64,000 nt of DNA from NCBI GenBank assembly GCA_026545225.1, contig CM048849.1:45780336-45844335 (forward strand). Direction: 5' to 3'. The notes under the pieces were generated by a model, which ran no database searches, was not told the DNA's origin, and saw only the letters and a program-made list of their open reading frames with translations. Both the position numbers and the translations under genes were made by a program. This document shows, one piece after another, positions 26,307 to 64,000 of the stretch. The DNA comes from Cornus controversa. Its lineage: Eukaryota; Streptophyta; Magnoliopsida; Cornales; Cornaceae. Every line of letters starts with the position of its first letter. The first letter of the stretch is position 1.

Positions 26307-27804
26307 GGAAAAATTACACTGACCTTTCTATAAATAGACGAAATAACAAATACTACTTGTATTTTCAAAAATAACACTGACCTCCCCGTTAGTGTTGTCA
26401 GTTGACGAAATTAGTACAAAGATAACTATACCCATGTACTTTTTACTATTGTTTATTTGAAAAAATATGATAATATAAAAAGACTTATCTACTTTTTTTC
26501 ACTTTAACCCATACCTTGACCACTTTACCATTTTTCTCACTGGTTAAACCAAAAATTCACCATTGTTCCTGTAACCCCAATAGAACCACCATCATTGTCC
26601 TCTACCTAACGCCACCACCCTTTCACCATCTTTTACTTTGCCACTCACCACCACAACACCCACCAAACTATCTCAAACATTTGATCCACCAAGAACGAAA
26701 CCCAAAACCAAAATACATACATATATAGTCTAAATAGACACATATACATATGTATAAGCTTGTATTAGTATTGCATAAACCAAACTCAGAACCAAAACAG
26801 GGTCAGCAACAAGAACAAGTCATACTGATTGTAATGATTCTAATCAGATCTAATCCATCGCAGCAAGAGTCGAAGAAGCCTTATCGTCTCGAAGCTGAAT
26901 CACAGTGAGATACGACTCTTCAAATCAATAACGAAATTTGAAGATCCAAACGATTTAAAAATTGATCAGATGAACGATCCACCATTGCAAATTTGCTCTA
27001 GAGAGAAAGAGAGAGAAATCGTTCTCTCAATTGCCCAAAGGATGAAAATTCGGGTTTTGAATGGAGGTTGGATAAAATAGAGCTATGGAGATTTGCATAT
27101 TTGATGTGGAGAAAGAATACGATATCTTAGATGGGAGAGGGAGAAATGATATGTCAGATGTGTCATGTTAAGGTTTCGCCACGAATGGTGGAGATACGAC
27201 AGTGGAGAGGCCCCTGCCCATCTCTGCGATCGGAAAAGCTTTCAAGAAAAAGGAAAGCTTTCGTCTTTCGGTAATTGGATTTCACCATTGTGATGACAAA
27301 AAAATGGGCTCCTGCTGATCAAAGTAGTTGCTAACAAACCAAGAAGTTCACTTTTCTTTCTTTCCTGCCAAGGATTCGTAGTTCCGATGGCAGATGACAG
27401 AGATTTTTAGAGAGAGAGAGTCACCACCATGATTCAGAAAGAGACAAACACACGTGCACATATACAATTTTCAATTAGTATTAGTATGCAATTTTTAATT
27501 TTATATGAATAATTTAGAGTTTCAAGAGATAAGGATTGGGGATCCGATTAAGATAGAGGGCAATTTTGTCCATAATAAATATGTCAAAGGGGGTATTTTA
27601 GTCTTTTTAAACATCCTAAGGGCATTTTGGAATTTTCAGATGTTAATAATCATGATATCATTAATTTTTGTATCTGAAAAGCTGACATGGAAGGTCAGTA
27701 TTACAAAAAGTACGTTGACAGGGGAGGTCAGTGCTATTTTTGAAAACACAATGGAGGTATCTGTTATTTCACCTATTTACAAGGGAGATCAGTGTAATTT
27801 TTCC
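26307..27804. mobile_element. non-autonomous MULE, 1498 bp, with 9-bp target duplication
   Basis: Starts GGAAAAATTACACTGACC and ends in the inverse, GATCAGTGTAATTTTTCC. The inverted ends extend about 95 bp and each contains a second copy of the tgacctcccc motif. Flanks are AATAAAATT (26298-26306) and AATAAAATG (27805-27813), an 8-of-9 match as expected for the 9-bp duplication of Mutator-like elements. The interior has no transposase and no host gene fragment that I recognise. Confidence 0.8.
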
Positions 27805-28249
27805 AATAAAATGTTAAGAAGAAAAAGAAGAAAGTGAAAAGAAAAAAATATGAGAGAATTTTGAAGGGAAATATTAGGGCTTGATTGAAAAAAGGAAATG
27901 CAAATTTCTTTGACAAGAATTTTAAAAAATTGAAGAATAAGAGTAAGAAGGTGAAAAAAAAAAGAATCAATTAGAGAGATTTTTTGAAATAAATAAATAA
28001 ATCAGGGGGCATTTTGTATTTATAGTAAAATATATATATATAATGAGTCAACCCTATCCTCCTAGGCCAATGCTAATTCAATCATTGTGTACGAGGACTT
28101 AAACGCTCAATCTTCTATTTTTACTGCCAAACTACAAACCTTGGTGGTTATACAATTAGCTACATTAAACCTATCTAATCTAATATATCATGAATTGGAA
28201 CAAATTGTCTAGATATATTGACATCCATGCTAATTTTGTTAAATCGTTA

Positions 28250-28489
28250 GGCTCCGTTTGTTTCGACGTAAAATATTTTGTAAAAAATATTTCTAAAAAT
28301 ATCTAATATTTGGTAACATCAACCAAGCTATCTATTCAATATTTTACGGATTGGTTGCATCAATCTAAACATTTGGTGTGATTTTTTTTTACAAGTATAA
28401 CATTTCTTTTTTTAAAAATATGCAATCAAACATCGAATTTTTTTAGAAATATGTTCCAGAAAATATTTTACATCGAAACAAACGGAGCC
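28250..28489. mobile_element. MITE, 240 bp, GGCTCCGTTTGTTTCGA inverted ends
   Basis: The first 30 bases (GGCTCCGTTTGTTTCGACGT then aaaatatttt) are mirrored at the other end with one difference. The interior is AT-rich with no ORF. The flanking duplication is not clear, so the superfamily is left open. Confidence 0.8.
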
Positions 28490-28574
28490 AAAAACAAATT
28501 AAATCTCTTAATATTTTTTTTTGATTGTTTTCGTCATCTCGTTCATCACAAGTCCATTCTAAGAGTCTTTACAT

Positions 28575-28855
28575 ATTGAAGATTATAAGTGTTGTTTGAT
28601 AACTCAATTCAGCACTTAATTCTGAATAGATTAAGTGTTTATCCAATTAAGTGTGTTTGATAACGCAATTTGAATATCACTAAAAATGGTAAGCACTACT
28701 TAAAATAAGAGTAAAATTTTAAGTGACAAGGATATCACTTATCACTAAATATTGAACACTCAGAAATTCAAAAAGATATACCACTTAAGAAATTCAATAC
28801 TTAAAATTTAGCTCTTAAAATTTTGAGTATAATTCTCAGTTTTATCAAATATCAC
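28575..28855. mobile_element. MITE copy B (same family as 23438-23672)
   Basis: Carries gtttgataacgcaatttgaatatcacta, ttaaaataagagtaaaatttt and the tail cagttttatcaaatatcacc in the same order as copy A. Ends are weakly inverted (gttgtttgataact / tatcaaatatcacc). Confidence 0.6.
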
Positions 28856-29940
28856 CTAAGAGTTTTTACATAGATGGTAAAAACTTTACAAGGTACTGTT
28901 AAGTACCTTTTTCTTTTTAATAAATATACATTTTAGCTTACTGTAGGTAAATTTAATTTATAAAATATATTATACAAACTAATAAATATACAACACGTTG
29001 ATTGAAAACTTGAAAGTATCTAAAATAATTTCATTTAGATGATTTCTAGAATGTTTATATTTCTATCATTTAGTTGATTGAAACTATCTCAAGAAATAGA
29101 GGAAAAACAACCATCTAGCCCTACTTTTAAACTTTAAAACAAATAAATTCTATAAAAAATTTATAATACAAAAAGTCATACTTTATAAATATTTTCAAAT
29201 AAGTCCATATTCTATAAGTAATGAACATTTTTTCATTATTGCCCTTTATTACTAAATTATCATTAGTGTCTTTCCTTGGTAAAATATAAATTTCACTTTT
29301 TACATCAAATATTTTGTAACCAAAACATATTTAGAAAAAAATATATACTAATTTTTACCAAAATATATTAATACTCCTAAAACATTTAACAGATTATTTC
29401 AAATTCAATTTCGGTAACAAACTACTCACAACATGTTAAAATACAATGAATAATGCATTAATGAATAATAAATGAATTATTATCATTATTTATAAATTTT
29501 TCACTTCATATTTTTAATATCAAGAATAAAAAACAAATCTATACAAAATTGAGATGATGTTATCTAAAAAAGGCGCATCAAATTATCTTATGGTATCAAA
29601 CATAATGTGAATTTGAAATAAAGCTTTTGTTCTTAAATTTTTTTATTCAATCAATTTAACACAAGTGTTTGGAGAAAATTAGTTAACCAACATACATGAT
29701 ATATAAAAAGGGTAAAAGATGAATTATATTAGTTATAGATTTGTGTTGAAAATATTTCCTACGTGGACTTATTTATCTTTAAAGTGAAAAAGTAAGACTA
29801 ATCAGTTCAAATAATAAATGTGATGATTTCTATTAGATAAAGAAAAATTTACACATACATTTCCAAATAAGAAATGTTATTCTTCATATACAAGGATTTA
29901 ATGATGGTAATAAATATGCATGCATTGGGGCGATACAGAT
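28856..29940. other. AT-rich intergenic DNA
   Basis: No coding or repeat signature was recognised. Confidence 0.4.
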
Positions 29941-30004
29941 TCTGAGCAGCATGGAACATGACACCAAGGGTAAGGGGACATGGGCGAAGAACATAACTTC
30001 ATCA

Positions 30005-30235
30005 CCCCAGAGGAGGTGCAAAGACTTGGCCTACAGACACGCACAAGGTTGTAAACTCCAAGGAGGCGCGCTTGCGGAGTGTGTGCAAGAACTTGGAGTT
30101 ATACGTGAATGGGTTGATGGGCAAGGCTGACTTCCAAGTGATGGAGATGAACGACCACAACATGGTGCTTGGGGTTAGACAATGGTAGGCAATAATGATA
30201 TTAGGAGGTGAAGAAGGCCCGACCATATACATGGT
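30005..30235 (+). mobile_element. fossil Ty3/Gypsy protease-region scrap
   Basis: A short plus-strand run resembles the retroviral-type aspartic protease region of plant Ty3 elements (a KADFQVMEMNDHNMVLG-like stretch). It has no LTRs or neighbouring pol domains and is GC-richer than its surroundings. Broken and old. Confidence 0.5.
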
Positions 30236-30239
30236 TTCG

Positions 30240-31415
30240 CTCGTGAGTTAAAAAAAAAAAAAAAAGTTCAGAAAATGGGAAAGAGAAACAAAAAAACAGA
30301 GCAAAATCTCTATCTTTTAATGGGTAGTGTAGTATTCTTAATCTAATTTCATATCAATACTCATTTAAAGTGGAACAAAAATTATTCAAATACTAGTTGA
30401 ACTATGAGCTATGTCAAAGCAATCATACTCTCTCTCCAAGCGCTTAACTAACAGAGACATTTCTATTGTTGCTTGTTATCTAATTTGATGTCTGGTTTAA
30501 GATTCAATGTTTTAATCCATATCAAAGTGGGTGAAACAATTAAGCCATCAACGTATGAATCTCTGTAAAACACCATATTTGGTTTTGTAACGAAGCAATT
30601 CAAAATCGAAATTAACTATCTCTGAATGACCTAATTTTTTAAATAATCAGAATTTTACCAAATTCAGTAAAGTAAACGTCATAGTTTGAGATGTACTTTT
30701 CAAACATTAAGAATATTTAAGAAATAACTCAATTGAAACTTGAAAGTCCAAACCTATTACCGATTATATTTTTAAGTAATAAGATATCAATTTCAAAATA
30801 TCATTACATTTGGCCCAAAAAAAAAAAGAAAAGAAAAAAAAAAGGAAAAGAAATTAACAATCACATGAGATTCAGATTTGGGTTAAGCGATAAGAAAAGA
30901 AAAGATCAAAAGATAGAATTTTTGGGTTAGGAGAAGAGAGAGAAGAGGATTTGATTCACACCTTTGCGAAAGAAGAACGTTTGTATCACTGCTGCAGAGC
31001 AAGGGCTTGTTGCGTTATAACTTGCCCTTGTTTTTTTTTTCTTCAGTTACCTAAAATGTATTGGGCTCCCAAAGAATTAGACTTTTCAATTTAAAAGAAG
31101 TGTATTAATCCAATAGATAAAACGTATTGGACTCCAATAGAATTGGGGTTTTCTATTTAAAAGAAATGTATTAACCCAATAGATGAAACAACTCATCTAA
31201 CTTGCAGGGTAAAAAAAATTGAGGGGAAGTATTTTTGAAATTTCAAAAAAAGACTATACATATATAGGTAAAGAAAAAAAAAATTCACAGGGGCATGCGC
31301 CCCTCCTGGGCACAGGTTCGCCCCTGGTGCCACACATGCGACATGCGAGCGTTAAGGAATTTGCATAACGCTTCCTTAGCATGAGTAGAGAATTGGATTT
31401 CAGAGTTGTGCTTGG
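30240..31415. other. intergenic DNA, no gene recognised
   Basis: AT-rich with purine runs near 30820-30900. Near 31075-31190 the phrase tattgggctcc / tattggactcc is repeated with its following text (two diverged copies about 55 bp apart). Confidence 0.4.
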
Positions 31416-31502
31416 GGAATCTAAAAGGTTGTAGTAGTGTGCAAGGCAAAGAATGCTGTAGAGAAGTAAAAAAGTTATCTAGAGTTATAATATTTGGCAA
31501 TT

Positions 31503-32268
31503 TTGTCCGCCCCGCCAGGTTTTCGTCCTGTCCCGCCATGTATAGAATGGGTATGGGAGCCATTTTTTTTCTGTAGGGACGGGTTTGGGAAAGGAAACCA
31601 AAACCCGTCGAGGGTATGGGGCGGGTTTGGGACTTTATAATAACTCGTCCCACCTATATATTTTAACATATATTTTTATTAAAATATGCAATGATTCTGA
31701 GATTTCTATAAGAATGTGTAATTGTTTTAACATTAATTATAATTTGCACATACATAGATAATGTGTTGTATCATTTGCATGTGCAATATTGAAAATTGTC
31801 TCTAAATCAAGTTTTGGGTATTGATAATGAAAGCAATCTAAGTTGTAATGAGTTTTTCCCTAATTATCCTACCCAAGTTTGCTATTCTGAGAATCTCTGT
31901 TAATAGTTAGACCTTTGGATCATTATTACTTTTTAAATTTGCCCACTCTATCATTGAAAGAAAGCAAGCAACCCCAATAAAAGGATAAAAATAAAAATAA
32001 AAATTACATTTTCTTGTTTCGGTTAATGAAAAAGTAAGGGTACAAATTACTTAATAAAATACATTTTAAAAAAAAAGCAATAGTGTTGAAGGCAGCGGGA
32101 CGGGGCTTGCGGAGACGGGGTGGGATTTCTTCCAACGAGATAGGGATGGGTTTTGAAATTCTATCCCGTTTCAAACCCGTGGCAGATTTGAAAATAATGT
32201 TGAAAGCAGCGGAGCGGGGATGGGTTTAGGCAAACCCGTGCCATACCCGTCCCGTTACCATTCCTACC
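31503..32268. mobile_element. hAT-like non-autonomous insertion rich in gacggg motifs
   Basis: Lies inside an LTR-like repeat: the flanking text ttggcaatttt and accggtggtctaaag is contiguous in a neighbouring copy. Both ends carry many gggacggg, gcgggtttggg and cccgtcccg strings facing inward, with an AT-rich middle. This style matches plant hAT-type non-autonomous elements. The exact ends are uncertain. Confidence 0.45.
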
Positions 32269-32579
32269 GGTGGTCTAAAGAAATAATGTTAATCTTACCT
32301 AGACTTCTAAATATCTAGATATTTTTAGAGGAGTGTTGTTCTATAGGGATAATCTGATGCATTTAGGAGGAGGATGTCTATACAAGTACTGTGTAGGGCA
32401 GAGAATGTTGTAGAGAAGTAAAAAAGTTATCTAATAGCGGATTCTAAAAGGTTTTAATAATGTGTAGAGTAGAAAATGTTTTAGAAAAGTAAAAACTTAT
32501 CTAGATTTACAATATTTGGAGATTTTACACCAGTGGTCTAGAGAAATAATGTTAATCTTACATAGACTTCTAACTATCT

Positions 32580-32701
32580 AGATATTTGTTGCTCTATAGA
32601 GATAATCTATTGCATTTAGGAGGAGGATGTCTGTACAAGGAGATATTTGTTGCTCTATAGAGATAATCTATTGCATTTAGGAGGAGGATGTCTGTACAAG
32701 G
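32580..32701. repeat. perfect 61-bp tandem duplication
   Basis: Positions 32580-32640 and 32641-32701 are identical (start agatatttgttgctctatag, end gtctgtacaagg). It lies inside the LTR-like array. Confidence 0.97.
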
Positions 32702-32851
32702 AGTGGAAGTCTTATTTGTAACCAATAACCACTAAAAAGTGAGAAGCTTGAGAGTAAGAGGGAGCCACAAGGGCCCAATAAGCCACACACATGTATTTCT
32801 TTTTGAGTAGTAATAGAATTATATTATTCTTTCTGTCAAAAAGTAACTAAG

Positions 32852-32951
32852 TGAGTTTGAGTATACAAGTCAACTAAGTAATGTTGATGTATAGTGATAG
32901 ATGAGTTTGAGTATACAAGTCAACTAAGTAATGTTGATGTATAGTGATAGA
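32852..32951. repeat. perfect 50-bp tandem duplication
   Basis: Positions 32852-32901 and 32902-32951 are identical (start tgagtttgagtatacaagtc). Confidence 0.97.
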
Positions 32952-34291
32952 AGATTCAAATTATTAAATATACTGAATTTTCAATTTTATTCGTTGATTA
33001 TAGGTATGTTTTTAGGATTTCCACCCTGATAAATTTCTTAACATAACCAATTATGTTACTATTCCCTCTACTTTCTTAGATGAGATTATCCAACAACATT
33101 TTGTGGAAAAAAAAAAATTTTGTTATACATTTTTAATATTTGCAATTGAATAATAAAATATAATGTTTAGTATTAGCCACGCACGCATTGTTTTTCGTTT
33201 ATCAATTAGGTAACGAAATCAAAGTGAAAATTTATAAAAGAGTTTTAACCATTCAACCAAAATAACACAAAATAATAAAATTTTCAAAAAAACAATTTAT
33301 TTATTTTTTTCATATGAATTTCATTACTCAACAAATGCAAACCTTAAAAAGATTTGTTACTAAGAAAAACTCTGACCTAGAGACGAATAAAAGGACTTGA
33401 ATAACAATAAACCACGAAGGTAAAAAAAAAAAAACATGAATTTCAAAATAAAATCGAGAGATTAGTGAAGCAAAATAAAAGATGAATCAGCAATTCTCTC
33501 TCCCTCTCAACGTAGCTCTAAAGTCCAACAATTTAATAAAGGAAAATGATATTGCAACCGAGTACCAATTACCTATGATGAATGATTCATGGTCATTTCC
33601 CACTACACTGCTGTGAATCATCGGCCTACGAAAGAAGCTACGTCGGTTTATAGATATTTGTCAAACACAACTTTCACAAAATTCGATTGTCATAATCATA
33701 TAATGGGAACTGTGTCTAAATGAATGGAGAGAGCTTTAAAATCCTGCTCACTTGTATACCACTAGGCTGAGACACTTAATTAGAATTAAGCTGAACGTTC
33801 CCGACCAGTTTTGGAAGTTCCAAGACTTGATCAAAGTATTCCTATTCCTTTGGAAAAGAGAGATGAAAGGGAGATAGGTTGAGGCTTTGTGCAATATAAG
33901 AATTTAGATTCTATAACTAACTACTAAAATCATGCCATGTTAGCATTTACCAAAACCATCTAGAAACCTATAAAGTCACACCATGCCATCCTCCAAAATT
34001 ATGATTACTAGTTGCTAAGTATGTAGCATACACGGTAAGAAAGATTACAGGTTGTTCAAAGTTGCAAGCCCCTTCAAAATTTCAAATATCAGGCACTTAA
34101 TCAGGATAGTACAGTGCACTTCTGAAGAAATCCAAAGTGAATTAGAGACTAAACGGCCGCATATCTCTTCAAATATAATGTTATTGGAGAAAAAACTCAC
34201 ATATCAGTTCCAGACAAAACGAACATGGTATTTTCTTTTTCTTTTTCTTTTTCTGATCAGCTGTAGGTTCAGTTTCCAGCAAAACGATGAG
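32952..34291 (-). other. 3' flank and probable 3' UTR of ITPK4
   Basis: AT-rich on the left. The last few hundred bases before 34292 are probably the ITPK4 3' UTR. No gene was recognised. The plus-strand ORF at 34052-34399 is a shadow over the terminal exon. Confidence 0.45.
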
Positions 34292-61551
<27,260 letters not shown>

Positions 61552-61827
61552 TCGAGCTCGATCGTCTTTAAGGATACCTCTCTCTAGATATATATACAGA
61601 TAAAGATATACACACTATACTACTAGTTTAGAGCTGTGAGACTTGGAACTCGAGCGTTTCTTTCGTCAGAATGGCTGCGCATTGAAGTGCGTATTCGCTC
61701 AGCGTCCTTTAGCCGCTGAGTTTTGATTGCCTGACAGTGTTTCTAGCCTATTGAAGTGCTCTCATTTTTATTTTATTTTTGATAAATGATCTAACTCAGC
61801 TCACATTTTCTTTGTTGTCAAAGAGTA
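61552..61827 (-). promoter_or_regulatory. proximal promoter and leader of ITPK4
   Basis: Upstream of the ATG at 61551 the minus strand has tatatatatctaga at about 61583-61597 and a second AT-rich box (gtgtatatct) near 61602-61611, either of which could serve as TATA; the leader would be short. Not resolved further. Confidence 0.35.
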
Positions 61828-63162
61828 CGGTAAAATGCACTCACCTTCTCCGATGTCTGGTCTAATTATACTCGACATCAAATTATTGAATTTTGTTACA
61901 ATGATCTTTTCTAAGGATTGCTCCGTTAAATAAAGACTTCCTTCCGTTCAAAATTTGTTAGTTTTGTCAAAAAAATTTAGGGTAATTTACATTGACCTCC
62001 CCTGAGGTTTGGGGTAAATTACACTGACCTCCCCTGAAGTTTGACCTAATTAATATTTAATATAATATTTTAATTTTTATAATATAAATATATAAATATT
62101 TATTATGTATAATATTTTAATAATATTATATATAATATTAAAATGTAATTATTAACATTATATAATATTATATAATGTTAATATAAAAAAATATAGAGGT
62201 AAAGGCATTTTTGAATCAGATTTTTCTTGACAATTTAGATTTCAAAATATCCATTTTGTCCTTGAAGCATATGTAAAGACATTGTTATCCTCTTGAAAAT
62301 TCTTTTGAAATTACCTAAATACCCTCATTCTAACAAAATGCAATGAGCAAAAATACCCTCATTAACAATTTAAAAAGTCTCTCTCTTCATATTCATCTTG
62401 TTGGCCTTTACAGATTTCGATCATGGAGGATTTGAGTTGGTAAGAGAATATTAGAGAGAGGAGAAGAGAGTTTTAGAGAGGGATTGGCATGAAAAAGAAA
62501 GCAATGAATAAAATATAGGGCATAATGGTCTTTCTATTTTATACGATTTGTTTTTTAAAAAAATCATTAAAAAGTATTAAAGTAATAGAAAAATAGAAAA
62601 TTATATATATATTCTTTTTTTAAAAAAGAGTCCAACCTTGTGAACATATATTATTTAAACCTAAGATGGGTGAAATGTCTATTCTACCCTTAATATTATA
62701 TTGATATAAAAATTAAAATATTTATATATATATATATATAATATTATATAATTAAAATATACTTTTGCCCATCTTAATTATATATATACATATAAATATT
62801 TTAATTATATTATATTATATATATATAATATTAAGATGTAATTATTAACATTATAATGTTAATAATTACATCTTAATATTATATATAATAAATATTTAAT
62901 ATTTATATTATAAAAATTAAAATATTATATTAAATATTAATTAGGCCAAACCTCAGGGGAAGCCAGTGTAAGTTACACCAAACCTCAAGGGAGGTCAGTG
63001 TAAATTACCCTAAATTTTTTGACAAAACTAATAGAATTTTGGGCGGAGGGGGGTCTTTGTTTAACGGAGCAAACCTCATGGGAGGTAATTGTAACAAAAT
63101 CCAATAGTTTGATGTCGGGTGTAACTAGGTCAAACCTTAGGGTAGGTCAGTGTATTTTACCC
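61828..63162. mobile_element. large foldback / MULE-like element, 1335 bp
   Basis: The left end (ggtaaaatgcactcacc... to about 62075) and right end (from about 62920) are inverse copies of roughly 225-250 bp, including ccgttaaa-aaagac, ttgtcaaaaaatttagggta and two subterminal copies of acactgacctcccctgagg. Flanks caaagagta (61819-61827) and taaagagaa (63163-63171) agree at 7 of 9 positions, suggesting a worn 9-bp duplication. The interior is very AT-rich and palindromic, with a purine-rich patch at 62440-62520. No ORF. Confidence 0.75.
62820..62887. repeat. perfect 68-bp palindrome
   Basis: Centre between 62853 and 62854; 34-base arms match exactly (core aagatgtaattattaacatta). A second exact palindrome of 32 bp is at 62151-62182. 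Both lie inside the foldback element. Confidence 0.9.
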
Positions 63163-63459
63163 TAAAGAGAATACTCGTGGGATATTTTTACGGTTAAAGT
63201 GATTTTACTAATATACTCTCCCAATCGAAACGTCCTAAATGCCCTGCATACGTGTATATGCAAAATATCGCACCGCCACCCCCTCCCCTCTCTCTCTCCC
63301 CACTGCCGATCTTCCACCATTTTTTTTAAACTCCCTATTTGCAAAATCAAGGGATTTAATGAGTTGTCCAATATACCTTTTTTTACTATTTCGTAAAAAT
63401 ACCTAAATACTCCCTCCCCAACTTTACCTTTTACACACTCAATCTCTTTCTTTTTCACT

Positions 63460-63640
63460 ATTCTACACTCTTTTTCTCTCTCTCCACCAAAGGTAAAGTA
63501 CGTCTCTATCTCTTTCTCTCTCTCTGCTCAAGCTCTCTTATTCTCCATCTCTCAAGTAAATCTCTCTATTTCACCAGATCTGGAGTCTCTCTCTAGCGAA
63601 AAATCTCACAACTCACCAACAATCTCACGTCTCTCTCACA
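63460..63640 (+). other. probable 5' leader exon of a plus-strand gene off the right edge
   Basis: A long CT-rich run (tctctctc, catctctcaag) ends at 63640 in CTCTCACAG followed by GTATGT, a consensus donor. This is how many plant 5' UTR exons look. The downstream 360 bases are T-rich and intron-like. No coding exon was seen in the window, so the gene cannot be named. Confidence 0.45.
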
Positions 63641-64000
63641 GGTATGTTCTCTCTCTTCCTCACAAATGGGTCTGCTTTCGCGTATCCCATATATCGTTGG
63701 TTAAATGTGTGTGTGAATGTCTATGTGTGTTTTTCTATGATTTGTGCTCTCTCTAACCCAATCGATTCATGTTTAAGGGATTTATAGTTAGGAATGTGTG
63801 AGATTGTTTCTGTGTGTTGTCTGTGTATTTATATATAGAGAAATAGATAGTCCAATAAGGGCCGATACATTTGGGTTATTGTTAAATGTTTAATTTGCTA
63901 ATTTCATTTAAGTTATTGGATTAATGGTATGATTTTTAAATTTTTTTTAATAAAATATTCAAGTAGATTACAAGTTAAAAAGTGTAAAGTATGAATATCA
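63641..64000 (+). other. probable first intron of the off-window plus-strand gene
   Basis: T-rich with tgtgtgtg runs and no ORF. Consistent with an intron following the donor at 63641. Confidence 0.35.

Larger units (their letters stand above)
31420..32840 (+). repeat. array of LTR-like repeat copies (possible Ty1/Copia solo LTRs)
   Basis: The landmarks gagaagtaaaaa-ttatctaga, ggtggtcta(a/g)agaaataatgttaatctta and tttaggaggaggatgtct recur three times in order between 31420 and 32700. The last copy runs on into gagaagcttgagagtaaga text typical of copia-type LTRs. Copy 1 is interrupted by the GC-rich insertion at about 31503-32268. No internal coding region is present. Old and broken; the LTR assignment is an inference. 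Confidence 0.45.

Noticed and set aside
27505-27837. 110-codon ORF as a gene
   Set aside because: Mostly MULE terminal inverted repeat, without any domain or splice context.

Overview
The window is nuclear DNA of a flowering plant, almost certainly a eudicot. It is AT-rich, has long introns full of transposon debris, and carries plant-typical elements: an Au-type SINE, a TRIM with a tRNA-Met-type primer site, L1 and RTE LINEs, MULEs and MITEs. The species cannot be named from sequence alone.

Three host genes are present, all on the minus strand, and none is visible as one long ORF. (1) The first two coding exons of OEP37, a chloroplast outer-envelope pore protein (2728 down to 1150); the rest lies left of position 1. 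(2) A complete 10-exon LARP6B-type La-related RNA-binding protein (21965 down to 8365; 514 codons plus stop). (3) A complete 12-exon ITPK4-type inositol polyphosphate kinase (61551 down to 34292; 501 codons plus stop). All exon phases join without a break. From memory, the Arabidopsis orthologues are AT2G43950, AT2G43970 and AT2G43980, so the trio looks like conserved microsynteny. The products act in unrelated places (plastid envelope, mRNA control, inositol phosphate metabolism), so the linkage is ancestral order rather than a pathway. A pyrimidine-rich leader with a good splice donor near 63.5-63.64 kb suggests a fourth gene running right off the plus strand.

Region by region: 1-2.7 kb OEP37, with a possible hAT-like repeat in its intron; 3.7-6.2 kb a decayed L1 with an RNase H domain; 6.9-7.7 kb unclassified internal repeats; 8.4-22 kb LARP6B, whose introns hold MITEs, two RTE fragments, L1 scraps and a Ty3 integrase scrap; 22-34 kb AT-rich intergenic DNA with MITEs, a foldback pair, a 1.5-kb MULE with a 9-bp target duplication, a Ty3 protease scrap and an LTR-like repeat array; 34.3-61.6 kb ITPK4, whose introns hold an Au SINE, a Pack-MULE carrying a piece of a CSLC xyloglucan synthase gene, a U2 snRNA retropseudogene, a fresh 5'-truncated L1 splitting a local duplication, and a complete TRIM with a 5-bp target duplication; 61.8-63.2 kb a large foldback element with a 68-bp perfect palindrome.

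No CRISPR array, operon, rRNA or functional tRNA gene was seen. I found no convincing new biological system. The most notable items are the captured CSLC fragment, the U2 pseudogene and the synteny-supported gene models hidden among short ORFs.
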